The translations under genes and the position numbers were made by a program. From Trichomonas vaginalis G3 (taxonomy: Eukaryota; Parabasalia; Trichomonadida; Trichomonadidae), in NCBI RefSeq assembly GCF_026262505.1, contig NC_067207.1, positions 32,890,082-32,954,081 of the forward strand: a stretch of 64,000 nucleotides of DNA, read 5' to 3'. This document shows, piece by piece, positions 9,568 to 18,884 of the stretch. The notes below the pieces were generated by a model. The model was not told the origin of the DNA. It saw only the letters and a list, made by a program, of their open reading frames with translations, and made no database searches. Position 1 is the stretch's first letter. The number at the start of each line of letters is the position of its first letter.

Positions 9568-10251
9568 TTGTATGTAAGAACAGTAATGTCAGTCGAAGCA
9601 AAAACATTCACGAACAAATCTAATGGCGAAACATTCACAAAAGGCACTTATAACGATATTGAAGTCTTACGTAGAGACAAGGATGGTTACATTAATGCAA
9701 CAAAGATGGCAAGAGAAGCAGGAAAGTTAAACCATTTAAACAGATTTCTCAATAGTACTAAAATGCAGGAAATTCTTGAGTTTTGGTTGAAAGAATACGG
9801 TGGAGCCAAAAGTGGCTCGACCTCAAAACAAGCATTTTATGAGCTTGCTAAGGGCGTTATAAATGAATTCAAAGGTATTTACATACATCCTGACTTCGTT
9901 CATTTTGTTGCTGAATGGTGCTCTGTAAAGTATGCATTTTATGTCAAAGATATTATGGACTCCATAGACAAGAAAGTTCATGAGAAATTAGATGAAGAAG
10001 AACTCGAAGATACAGTAGAGAATGCTAAACCTTTGTTTGAAGAAGAAGTTGAAAAAATGCGCGAAAAACAATTAGAACATGAACGTGAGATATGTTATGG
10101 TTATAGAGATTCCCCATATGAACTAGACCAATGGGAACGAGAAGATTTAAAGAGAGAATTTAGAGAATATGAACTCGCTAAGATAGCATTTGAAGCTGCA
10201 GAAAAGAAGTTAAAAGTTTGGGGTCCTTTTGTACAAAAATATTGTGAGTAA
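9568..10251 (+). CDS. KilA-N domain protein 1
   Basis: Up to 227 residues; an internal ATG at 9586 is an equally good start. The KilA-N signature DGYINATKM lies at about residues 39-47 and is followed by the helical part of the domain (RFLNSTKMQEILEFW). The C-terminal third is charged and probably coiled coil. KilA-N domains bind DNA in phages and large DNA viruses. A GC-rich mini-palindrome (9803-9818) is read in frame. The gene is a diverged paralogue of 11064-11754 and is followed by an array of palindromic sites it might bind. Confidence 0.8.
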   Translation: MYVRTVMSVEAKTFTNKSNGETFTKGTYNDIEVLRRDKDGYINATKMAREAGKLNHLNRFLNSTKMQEILEFWLKEYGGAKSGSTSKQAFYELAKGVINEFKGIYIHPDFVHFVAEWCSVKYAFYVKDIMDSIDKKVHEKLDEEELEDTVENAKPLFEEEVEKMREKQLEHEREICYGYRDSPYELDQWEREDLKREFREYELAKIAFEAAEKKLKVWGPFVQKYCE

Positions 10252-10485
10252 ATGAACTCATTATTTTTGCTGAATTCAGCACAAAATTCTGAGTAAAATG
10301 ACATATGGCACGTGTCAAACCGTTGAGTTTTCACAAATTTTAAAAATTGCTGCGGAAAGTTCGTCAAAAAGTGAAGGTTCCCGACGGTTTCAAACCGCCA
10401 TACTTTACATGAAGATAGTTTACAATGTCAACTAAATATCATGTATGATAGAAACGGTTATGTAAGGTTTACATTTTGTAAAGTT

Positions 10486-10723
10486 TTGTCCTGATTCAAG
10501 ACAAGTCTTGTATTTTTTCAGAACAAGTCTTGTATTTTTCAAGACAAATCTTGTCCTGATTCAGAACAAGACTTGCACTTTTTAGTCAGTTTTTCTTGTA
10601 AAGTTCTCAAATTTGAGAACAATTGTCCTGATTCAAGACAAGTCTTGTATTTTTTCAGAACAAGTCTTGTATTTTTTCAAGACAAATCTTGTCCTGATTC
10701 AAGACAAGTCTTGCACTTTTTCA
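10486..10723. repeat. Array of palindromic 14-mers, operator- or origin-like
   Basis: At least eight copies of CAAGACAAGTCTTG or close variants occur at about 10497, 10519, 10540, 10562, 10634, 10656, 10678 and 10700, spaced about 22 bp. They form two similar blocks of about 100 bp. The perfect 18-bp palindrome GTTCTCAAATTTGAGAAC (10603-10620) lies between the blocks. Regular two-turn spacing suggests cooperative protein binding. The surrounding 10252-11025 has no convincing gene. Confidence 0.85.
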
Positions 10724-11025
10724 GGAAATCCTATCGTCCAACTTTACAAATGTCACTTTTCAGCATGATTGCATTTTGGTCGGGGGACAACTTTCTCTCA
10801 ATTTGTCACTTTTCTATCGTCGTGTTTTGTCACTTTTCCCTCGGGGTGTGTGTCAGAAAATATCCAAAATCTTTATAGCCTCATATCTCCTTCAATTCTT
10901 GACGGTTTGACATGTATGACACACCATTCAATTCAGAATTATGTGCTGAATCTTATGACCTTCATTTGTTCGTGACTTCTTTTCACATATGTAACCATGA
11001 ATTTTTAACATTTCTTTATCACAGA

Positions 11026-11060
11026 AAAATAAAGTTAGTTTTATTTTTATTTATTTTTTT
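11026..11060 (+). promoter_or_regulatory. Early-like promoter motif of KilA-N gene 2
   Basis: AAATAAAGTTAGTTTTATTT plus a T/A-rich run matches 9531-9567 closely and continues into the first codons. The promoter was therefore duplicated together with the KilA-N gene. Confidence 0.45.
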
Positions 11061-11063
11061 ATT

Positions 11064-11754
11064 TTGTATGTAAAGACAGTAATGTCAACATCAGAGAACA
11101 CAACAACAGTTATAGTCCATGAAGCCATTAATGAAGAATACGAGTACATACAGTATAACAAACAGTTACGTCTCATTCGTTCAGTCAAAGATGACATGTA
11201 CCAAATGCAAAGTATAATGAATGCTCTTCGTTCTACAAAGCAAGCATATCATTGGTTTGAAAAACCAACAGACAAAAGAACTTTTAGAAGAATTTCCTCA
11301 TATGATTGCTTCCCTCGGAAAACCGAGAGAAGAGATTCCGTACGAAAATCGCAAGAATTTGGCTCCTGGTTTGAAAGGTTATTATGTTCATAGACTTTTA
11401 GTAAACGCTGTAGCAATGTGGGCTTCACCTCGTTATGCTTGTTATATTTTCATGATGTTAGATGAACTATATAAAGCAGAACGTGGAGAGATGGAAAAGA
11501 AACTTCAAGCAAAAGATGAAGTCATTGAATCCAAAGACAAAAGCATACAGAAAAGAATACCGCGTTCAGTACCAAAAGGAAAGGAAAAGAGTTATAAGTA
11601 TATGATATATACTGAAGAGTTGGAGAAAGAAGAAGACAGAGATATGGTTATGTTGCATTTAGTCAGAAGAAACAACAAAAGCTTTTATGACCTTGCTAAG
11701 ATTTACAAATCTGACAGAAACTGGTTCTATCGTGAAACTTACCGATTTCAATGA
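11064..11754 (+). pseudogene. KilA-N-like gene 2, broken
   Basis: This region resembles KilA-N gene 1 in its first codons and in the segment GYYVHRLLVNAVAMWASPRYACYI, which corresponds to GIYIHPDFVHFVAEWCSVKYAFYV in the paralogue. The C-terminal part is charged. The region appears broken about once. It carries a mini-palindrome at 11314-11327. Confidence 0.6.
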
Positions 11755-11855
11755 CACCGAATGAGCAAATAAAGGAAATTGTCAAAAATACTCTTCCTCA
11801 AACACACTATGACATCAAAGGTTGCACAATACTTACATTCAAAGAAGAGACTTAA
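11751..11855 (+). CDS. Possible 34-residue ORF
   Basis: A short frame starts with an ATGA overlap of the preceding gene end. There is no homology I recognise, and it may be chance. Confidence 0.15.
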   Translation: MTPNEQIKEIVKNTLPQTHYDIKGCTILTFKEET

Positions 11856-11910
11856 CATTACTGAAGGAAAAAATAACAGAATATTTCGATAACTTCAAAG
11901 AGGAAGAATA

Positions 11911-11940
11911 AAAAATCTAAGCTAATTTTATTTTTTTATA
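11911..11940 (+). promoter_or_regulatory. Early-like promoter motif
   Basis: AAATCTAAGCTAATTTTATT followed by a T-run lies about 30 bp before the ATG at 11965. It closely matches the motif before the HNH gene at 17236-17210. Confidence 0.4.
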
Positions 11941-11964
11941 AAATTTTATCTCATATGAAAGAAC

Positions 11965-12159
11965 ATGAATTTAGAATATTCGGAACTCATGACAGAAGAA
12001 GAGAACGAACAACATGTAAAAGATTATGCAAAATTTCTGAAGACATACAAAGCATTTAAACAATATCTAAATGCTTCTAAAGATTATGCAAAATTTCTGA
12101 AGGTATATAAAGCTTATGAAAAGCGTATGAAAAGTTTATACATTGGGGAATTGTTGTAA
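11965..12159 (+). CDS. Small repeat-containing Maverick protein
   Basis: 64 residues with an internal duplication: KDYAKFLKTYKAF is followed by KDYAKFLKVYKAY. It is charged and helical in character with no recognised family. It carries the early-like motif shared with PolB and KilA-N genes, which suggests a replication-phase or regulatory role by association only. Confidence 0.45.
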   Translation: MNLEYSELMTEEENEQHVKDYAKFLKTYKAFKQYLNASKDYAKFLKVYKAYEKRMKSLYIGELL

Positions 12160-12196
12160 AATATCGATATGAAGACTAACCAAAATATATTTTTGC

Positions 12197-12671
12197 TTAA
12201 ATGACGTCAGGGTCAATTTCTTCAACCATTTCACTTCCTTCGTCAATGTCAATAGAAGCTTCTTCAACCTTTGGTAGGAGCTTCTGTATAACATCTTTGT
12301 TCGTTATTGTCTTCAGAGATGAAGGATAATATTTCACATTTGTTTCACCTTTCTTATATTCTTTCTGCTGCGATAAATCTAAAACAATACTGAAGAAGTC
12401 AATATTAGAGTTCTTTATAACAGTATAATGAGTATCTTTGACATTCACGAAGAAACTCTTTTGTTTCAAAACTACTGCTAACTCTTGTGAAGTATAACGT
12501 TTGCGGTCAATGACGATAGCTAATGGTCTGACATACTGACCAAACTTAGATTCTTTTCACAAACTTCTTGTTAAAGATAACATTAACATTTGAAGCATTA
12601 TTGAACTCATTCTTGATGGCAGTAGCGAGAGCATTGTATGAAAAGAACTTGCAATCTTGCATATGTTTCAT
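12197..12671 (-). pseudogene. Maverick protein of unknown function, broken
   Basis: A minus-strand coding region divergent from PolB. Its ATG would be at about 12671, 90 bp from the PolB start. The C-terminal part is acidic (EEASIDIDEGSEMVEEIDPD). The region appears broken about once. No family is recognised. It probably shares the early-like motif at 12711-12735 with PolB. Confidence 0.45.
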
Positions 12672-12710
12672 TAAAATAAAAATATTAAATTATTTTGAAA
12701 AAAACTTTAA

Positions 12711-12735
12711 AAAATCTAATCTAATTTTTTCAAAA
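12711..12735. promoter_or_regulatory. Divergent early-like motif between 12671 and PolB
   Basis: The sequence AAATCTAATCTAATTTTTTC lies between divergent starts at 12671 and 12762. It matches the motif upstream of the other putative replication-phase genes. Confidence 0.4.
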
Positions 12736-12761
12736 AAATATTTTTTTATTTCCTACTAAAG

Positions 12762-15700
12762 ATGTATCGGAAGTTGTCTAAGTTAGAACACTCGGAAATA
12801 AAACAACTTCTTACAGAAGCTAATATAGATGTTGCAAAGCATTACGCAACAAACAAAAAGGCACTCGCTGACATCCTCAATGACTATAATGGTGCAATAA
12901 GTTATGATAGAATTCATGAGTTCATAAAGCCGCAACGCGGCGAGGACGAAGTCCATGCAATAGCATTTCCTTTAAATGACGTTGCTATTGACTTATATCA
13001 TAGACGTTCAGTACCTCATGAAGTAAGAAGAGAAATGTTTGACATAACAAATGCAAACGTTGGTGAAACAAGAAGAAGAGACGACACACTGAAACAACAG
13101 AGAAGAGAGATGTTTAAAAGTGCTATAGAACAAGTTCGCAAAGCTAACGATGTCATTCGTTCCATTGACGACAAACCAAAAGAAGGTGAGAGATGGTTAA
13201 AGAAAGATGAAGAGAATAGGAAGAGGAATGTTAAGACAGGCAATAGACTCATTGACTTTAACATCGAAGCTTTAGATGAACCAAACAGAGACTACTTACA
13301 CAAACATTTCGGTAAGATTTTCATGAGACTCTTAGAGAAGATTAAAATAAACTCCCAACAAAGATGGATGGTATGTTATAAACTTGGTGGAAAGTATGAA
13401 TGTTCTACGTTAAACCTCAATAATATTGGAACATTACTACATCAGCTCTTGAAGGAGAACTTTATATCAGAGATAGAAGCAAATGCTGCAGGTATTGTTG
13501 AAATGCACTATGACTTCTTCTTGACAAACATAAAGAATCTTACTGAAATAAAGATGTATGATTTAACAGAATATGAAGGCTTAACGATGTCAGATGTTAA
13601 GAAAGGCAAACCAAAAAAGAGACCATATAAAGATGAAAGCACACTGACAAATGACCAGAAAGCCATTTTGGAAGCTCTTAAGCAAACAGGAAACCCAGCA
13701 CTTATAGAAAGCTTTTGGAAAGATAATGGTGAAAAGAAGTTTTATAAGAAGAGAAGCGGTCAGTTCTGGAAGTATCTTTGCACATTACCTATAAATCTTG
13801 AACGCTACCAAATTTTCAATGAATTGAACAAAAGAACTGCAACACTTATGACAGAAGACAATTGTTTCGTTTATGCTTGCATTCAGGCTGGAGTAGATGG
13901 AGAGACTATTGACCACATGAGAGAAGTCATTCGTGTTAGAGACTTTCCTCAAAGTAAAGTACAAGAAATTTCTGACGCAACAGGTATAGCATTTAATGTT
14001 ACCATTGGTTATTTCAATGACTCAAGACATAATGAAATAAAGAGATATATACCAAAAGAATGTGAAACTGTTAGAACTATTGACTTATTCTTGTTGAAGA
14101 CCACTACATGCTAAACGAAAGATTACCAATGACAACATATTTCATTCGCAACTATATAGAAATTCTCAAAGCTTGTGGTGGAATGAACATTGAGAAACAA
14201 ATGAAGATTTATACAAAGAGAGAAGATAAATATGTAGTTCGTTATGATAGAACAACACCGTTATGGGATGTTATGAAAACATTGTGGGAGTGCAAATATT
14301 TCGAACCTATTTCTTATGGAGAACTTTTCACATATACGACTGACTTATATAAACAGAACCTTGCACCATTTAAAGATTTGACATATGCTCCAAAGTATTG
14401 TGTACAACTGAAGAAGAAAGCCGAGTCAAAAGAAGTAAATAAAAATAAGTGCAAGTTCATTCCTGAGCACGTTTTCTTTGCTGACTTTGAGTGTAGTACA
14501 GACGGCTTTCATAAAGCTTTTAACATATGTTACGACAGTGAAGATGGTTCAGTGAGTGAAAGCATTTGGGGTCAGAACTGTGCAACAGAATTTTTGGAGC
14601 GACTTCCTGACAAGAGTTTAATATATTTCCATAACCTCAGTTATGATATAAACTTCATCTTAAGACACATGACAGAAGTGAAAGGAACTCCCATCATTAA
14701 AGGTTCACGAACAATGCAAATAACTGGCTTATATAAAGGAAGGGCAATTATTATAAAAGACTCTTACAGTGTTATAAATAAGAAGCTTAAACTATTTCCT
14801 GCTATGTTTAACTTACAAACAGGACCGAAAGAAGTATTTCCATACAACTACTACAGCAGTGTTTTGTTAGCAAATGACAACAGAACTGGTGTCATTTCTG
14901 AAGCATGTAAGTTTATCCGGGATGCAGATACATTCATGAAAAACATAGATTCCATCAAAGGTTGCAGAATAGATGAGAACCACTTCGACTTAGAAAAGTA
15001 TAGCACATTTTATTGCAAACAAGATGTAAGAATTTTAAGAGAAGGTTTTGTTAAGTTCCGCAATGACATATTGAAAGAATTTGATTTAAACGTTTATGAT
15101 TACGTTAGTATTTGTTCAATTGCTAACAAATTATTTGAGAACAGAGTGTACTTCCCGAATGGAAATTTATATGACCTCTCAAATAAACCAAGAGAATTTA
15201 TTTCGAGATGCATTCAAGGTGGAAGATGTATGTTGTCAGATAACATTAAACAAAAGAGTAAAGAGAAACTCATTGCTGATTTCGACGCTGTTTCATTATA
15301 TCCATCAGCTATAGCAAGACTTTATACTTTAGAAGGTATTCCAAAGGTTATGAAGAAAGAAATGTTAAGCACAGAGTATCTCATGAGACATTTATTCGAT
15401 GACGACCAAAAGGAACCCATTGGTGAAAAGTTTATGTCTGGCTTCTTTGTTCTCATTAAGATAACAGAGATTGGAATACATAGACACTTTCCTTTAATAG
15501 TTTTGTGACCCTGAACTAAATCCAGAACTTAACGTTCCCAGAAGTTCAAACACTTGCTGTTTAATGTATGTTGACCATATAACATTACAAGACCTCATAA
15601 AATATCAAGGTGTCAAATGTGAAGTGTTGCAAGGATACTATTACGATGGAAACAGAGATATTAGAATAAGAGATGAAGTAAAGAAGTTGTTTGAGTTAAG

Positions 15701-16540
15701 GTTAAAGTATAAGAAAGAAGGAAATCCTTTGCAAGAAAATATAAAGCTCATTCTGAACAGTATTTATGGCAAAACTATTCTATCTCCTATTGAGTCAAAA
15801 ATAACCATAGTAAATGACAAAGATGCTATAAGATATGCCATCAGAAACTACAACCATATAGTGAAGTTCGAAGGTTTGGATGGTTCAGATAAAACTATTT
15901 TCAAACTAACGAAAAGCATTTGCAGACACTTTAACTTCTGTCCACTTGGTGTTAACATTCTGTCTATGTCGAAGAGAATAATGTGTGAAGTATTCTGTAC
16001 TGCTGAAGATATGGGTCTTCAAATATTTTACCAGGACTGTGATAGCATGCATATTTTCAATGAAGACATACCAAAGCTTGCAGCAGAGTTTAAGAAGAGA
16101 TACGGTAGAGAACTTATTGGTAAAACATTAGGTCAGTTCCATTCTGACTTCGCAGAAATAACACCTGGAAAACAAAGTTTAGCATACAAGTCAATATTTT
16201 GTGGAAAGAAGACTTACATAGACTTACTCACTAACGATTTAAATGAAGTTGCATTCATGCACGTTGTAAAGGTGTAAAACAAGACGTCCTTGCTTTAACA
16301 GCAAATGAAATGTTTCCTGAAGCTATACAATGCTATTACAATGAAGATAAGAACATTCACATACCTGTTGGAACATATGACAAAGACTCTGAGTTCAGTT
16401 TAATGAAACTTTACAAAGCACTTCATGATGGTCAAGAGATTGGATTTGACTTATGTAAGTCTGCTAGTCCTTGCTTTGCTGAAAAGTTTAACTTCTCAAT
16501 AACGACTAAAACAAGCTTTATTCGTAAGTTGAAGTTCTGA
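12762..16540 (+). pseudogene. Protein-primed family B DNA polymerase (PolB), broken
   Basis: The order of motifs is that of protein-primed PolB. An N-terminal domain about 450 residues long is followed by exonuclease motifs DFE (near 14480), NLSYDINF and YCKQDV. Palm motif A is FDAVSLYPS (near 15280), motif B is LNSIYGK (near 15755) and motif C is DCDSM (near 16035). The enzyme would replicate the element from its ends using a terminal protein as primer. The region appears broken about three times. A GC mini-palindrome (12929-12941) is read in frame near the N-terminus. Confidence 0.88.
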
Positions 16541-16607
16541 GGTCATTTATTTTTGTCAGCAATGAGGTCATGAATGAGGTCATTCGTGATAAAAATAATG
16601 AGGTCAT
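16538..16607 (+). repeat. Four copies of TGAGGTCAT after PolB
   Basis: TGAGGTCAT occurs at 16538, 16563, 16575 and 16599, the first overlapping the end of the polymerase region. TTTTTGTCA is also repeated between them. They occupy the space between the convergent PolB and HNH genes and may be 3-prime signals. Confidence 0.7.
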
Positions 16608-16620
16608 ATATTTTTGTCAT

Positions 16621-17187
16621 TTATGTATACCCATTGTCTCTCTTAAACTTTGCAATAGACAGCTTTGTTCTTCTTCCTTCTACATCTGTAATGTTTATAT
16701 AATCTTTGCTATACTGTCTTAAGACATTCATTCGTCTGTATTGAGTTCCCATGAAATAGTAAAAGACATCTTCACTTGGGACATAGTAGTAATTTTCTAG
16801 AGTAAATTTAGAGTATTGTATAATTTCAACAGCATCTTCAGGAAGAGTGTCTACAATGTCAAACCAATAGCCATTCGAACCAGAAATATTTCTCATGTTT
16901 TGTCTTCTCGACACCCACCTTAAGTTTGAGATATGAAAGTCTCCTCTGTCTCTGTTTATATGGTCTACTTCTCGAAGTCCTTCAGGATTCGGTATAAATT
17001 GATTTGCAACAATTTTATGCTTAAAGAGTTTATGTTTGTTTAAATAAACACAAATATAACCATCACCGTTGTCAAACTCACTTACAACTCTTTTGTTACT
17101 TATGCGCCTAATTGGATATGGGTACTCTGAAAAGATTTCATAGTCATTGTCATGTTCGAGTGTTTGCCAATGTCCTTCACCTTCCAT
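16621..17187 (-). CDS. HNH endonuclease
   Basis: 188 residues from the ATG at 17187; a GTG upstream is unlikely in a eukaryotic element. The HNH signature is VDHINRDRGDFHISNLRWVS followed by RRQNMRN, typical of phage and viral free-standing homing endonucleases. An N-terminal segment is of the type found before HNH domains. It lies convergent to PolB and may be a passenger. It carries the early-like promoter motif and looks whole. Confidence 0.8.
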   Translation of the reverse strand: MEGEGHWQTLEHDNDYEIFSEYPYPIRRISNKRVVSEFDNGDGYICVYLNKHKLFKHKIVANQFIPNPEGLREVDHINRDRGDFHISNLRWVSRRQNMRNISGSNGYWFDIVDTLPEDAVEIIQYSKFTLENYYYVPSEDVFYYFMGTQYRRMNVLRQYSKDYINITDVEGRRTKLSIAKFKRDNGYT

Positions 17188-17209
17188 GCCTTTCACTCAA
17201 ATAAAAATT

Positions 17210-17236
17210 TTCAGAAAAAATAAAACTAGCGTAGAT
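17210..17236 (-). promoter_or_regulatory. Early-like promoter motif of the HNH gene
   Basis: On the minus strand AAATCTACGCTAGTTTTATT lies about 30 bp before the ATG at 17187. It is almost the same as the motif at 11911-11930. Confidence 0.4.
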
Positions 17237-17237
17237 T

Positions 17238-18093
17238 TTACAATACTGCGATGGTAGAGTTTAAGAGTTGTGCTTCAATGTAGAGACAGTCCTTATGGTC
17301 TGGAGGTAAGAACACTGGGCAGTTATGGTCATGAGTGGAGAACATGTCTATCCAAAACTCACGATTGAAGCCAGTTAATTTATAGTATTTAGGGTTAGGA
17401 AGTGGTGAAGTTCTTGTATGACCAATGAACTCATTTTCAACTCCCTTACTTAAGTTTGAATATAATATAGCTTGCTTTCTATCCCAAATGCCAGGTGTTA
17501 CAATCTTTGAAAATTCATTTTTCCTCGGAAGCATTGCATCATAATTGAAAACATTCTTGAAATCATCACTTGGTTCAGAGATTTGAAATCTTATACGTAA
17601 TGGATTTTCTTTCTCTTTAGCGACTTCATTGAATGGTGAGAATACAAACTGACAGTCATGAGTTTCCATCTTCATTTTCATTAAATTCATAATGAAAGTC
17701 TATAAGTTGTGGCTGACTACCTTCTTCTTTCAGTTGTGCAAGAAACTCACGTAAAGGCTGTAAAGTTTGTACTTCAATGTTGAACTTTTTCTCGAACATC
17801 TCATTAAATGAAATCATACATTGTTGCAATGTTGTATCGTCTTTAAAGTATTTGTATATGTGAATGTTTTGGGCGCTTAAAGACTGTTCGTCATTTTCTA
17901 TCTCGACTTGAAGTATAAAGTCAACCTTTCTGAAAGCACGTGTTATATACATAGATGTTATGCCAATGTACTTCTCTTCATTTATGTTCACAATCCAGTC
18001 TGTTGGAAACTTAAACGTTACTCTGTTCCCCTTTATTTTGACGTCAGGGTTTTCACTACTGAACGCAACAGATAAAGGTATTTGTCTATACAT
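17238..18093 (-). pseudogene. Putative capsid-associated Maverick protein, broken
   Basis: A minus-strand coding region starting at the ATG at 18093 behind the late-like motif TTTTTATCCGAATTAAATG. The N-terminal part has alternating hydrophobic strands, and the C-terminus ends in CLYIEAQLLNSTIAVL. Place and composition suggest a structural protein, possibly a second minor capsid protein. The region appears broken about once. The call is inference. Confidence 0.4.
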
Positions 18094-18117
18094 TTAATTC
18101 GGATAAAAATAAACCAT

Positions 18118-18378
18118 TTACTCTTTCTTTGCTTCAGCTTCTTTAGCTTTTGCTTCAGCTTCTTCTCTAGCTTTCTTCGCCAGTAGTCTTGGGTTCTTTT
18201 GTCTTCCAGCAGCTAATGCAGCAAGTTGTTTTTCACTAAGTTTTCTCTTTGGTCTCTCTGGCTTTTGTTCTTGTTTTTGTTCCTTCAGTTCGGATAAAAT
18301 TTGCTCACGAATTTCTTTCTTCAATGCTTCAACATCTATGACCCCTTGGGTCTTGTCCGTAGGGCTTGTCTGAGTCAT
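18118..18378 (-). CDS. Small highly charged Maverick protein
   Basis: 86 residues from the ATG at 18378. Lysine, glutamate and alanine dominate. A predicted coiled coil is followed by a basic segment (RPKRKLSEKQLAALAAGRQK) and an EAEAKAKEAEAKKE tail. A DNA-binding core protein is conceivable. It is divergent from the gene at 18424. A mini-palindrome at 18340-18352 is read in frame. Confidence 0.5.
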   Translation of the reverse strand: MTQTSPTDKTQGVIDVEALKKEIREQILSELKEQKQEQKPERPKRKLSEKQLAALAAGRQKNPRLLAKKAREEAEAKAKEAEAKKE

Positions 18379-18423
18379 TTGACTGCAGATAAAAAACAAA
18401 ATTAAAACTTTAACCGATGTAAA

Positions 18424-18857
18424 ATGAGCTTGTCAAAATCAGAGCGAGAGTCTATTATATTAAATGACGCAAGAGGAATACAACATCCTTTCTATTACGT
18501 AAGTCAGAGTAAAGATGGTAAAATATACGTAAGAAAAAGAAAGGTTCCATTAGCGAATGCAGAAAGCGACAACATTAAGGTGTATGGCAAGGGTGAAGTC
18601 CACGAAGCCCATATAAAACCTTCTATTCAAACTGAAAAGTCAATAGAACCAGAAGAAAAGAAGCCAGATGTACTTTCAATAACGAACCAAGAGCTTATTG
18701 CAAAGTTCGTGAATTTCATTGAAAAACAAACCGAGTCAAAGAACCTGACCCGCCAGTGAAAGAAGTTGAGACAAAAGAGAATGTACAGTTCATTGAAAAT
18801 GTCAAGAAACAACTTCCACCACGAATGCCAAGAAGAAGAGTGAGAATAATGAAGTAA
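18424..18857 (+). pseudogene. Maverick protein with SKDGKIYVRKRK motif, broken
   Basis: The N-terminal part, around FYYVSQSKDGKIYVRKRKVP, resembles FYVHTMKDGRVQFRKIKQP in the 21008-21226 gene, so the two share a small domain. The rest is charged and ends in a basic RMPRRRVRIMK-like tail. The region appears broken about once. Function is unknown. Confidence 0.45.
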
Positions 18858-18863
18858 ATAGAT

Positions 18864-18884
18864 ATTTTTATCTGAAGTAAATAC
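18864..18884 (+). promoter_or_regulatory. Late-like motif of the major capsid gene
   Basis: TTTTTATCTGAAGTAAATAC runs directly into the ATG at 18885. Similar 20-bp stretches precede the ATGs at 18093, 18378, 20489, 21008 and 21391. Confidence 0.45.

Noticed and set aside
10486-10723. Possible CRISPR array
   Set aside because: The repeats are short palindromes with about 8-bp spacers that are themselves similar; there are no cas genes.
10573-10975. Two plus-strand ORFs of 101 and 68 residues after the palindrome array
   Set aside because: They are composed of repeat sequence and low-complexity codons, with no promoter motif; they are likely chance frames.
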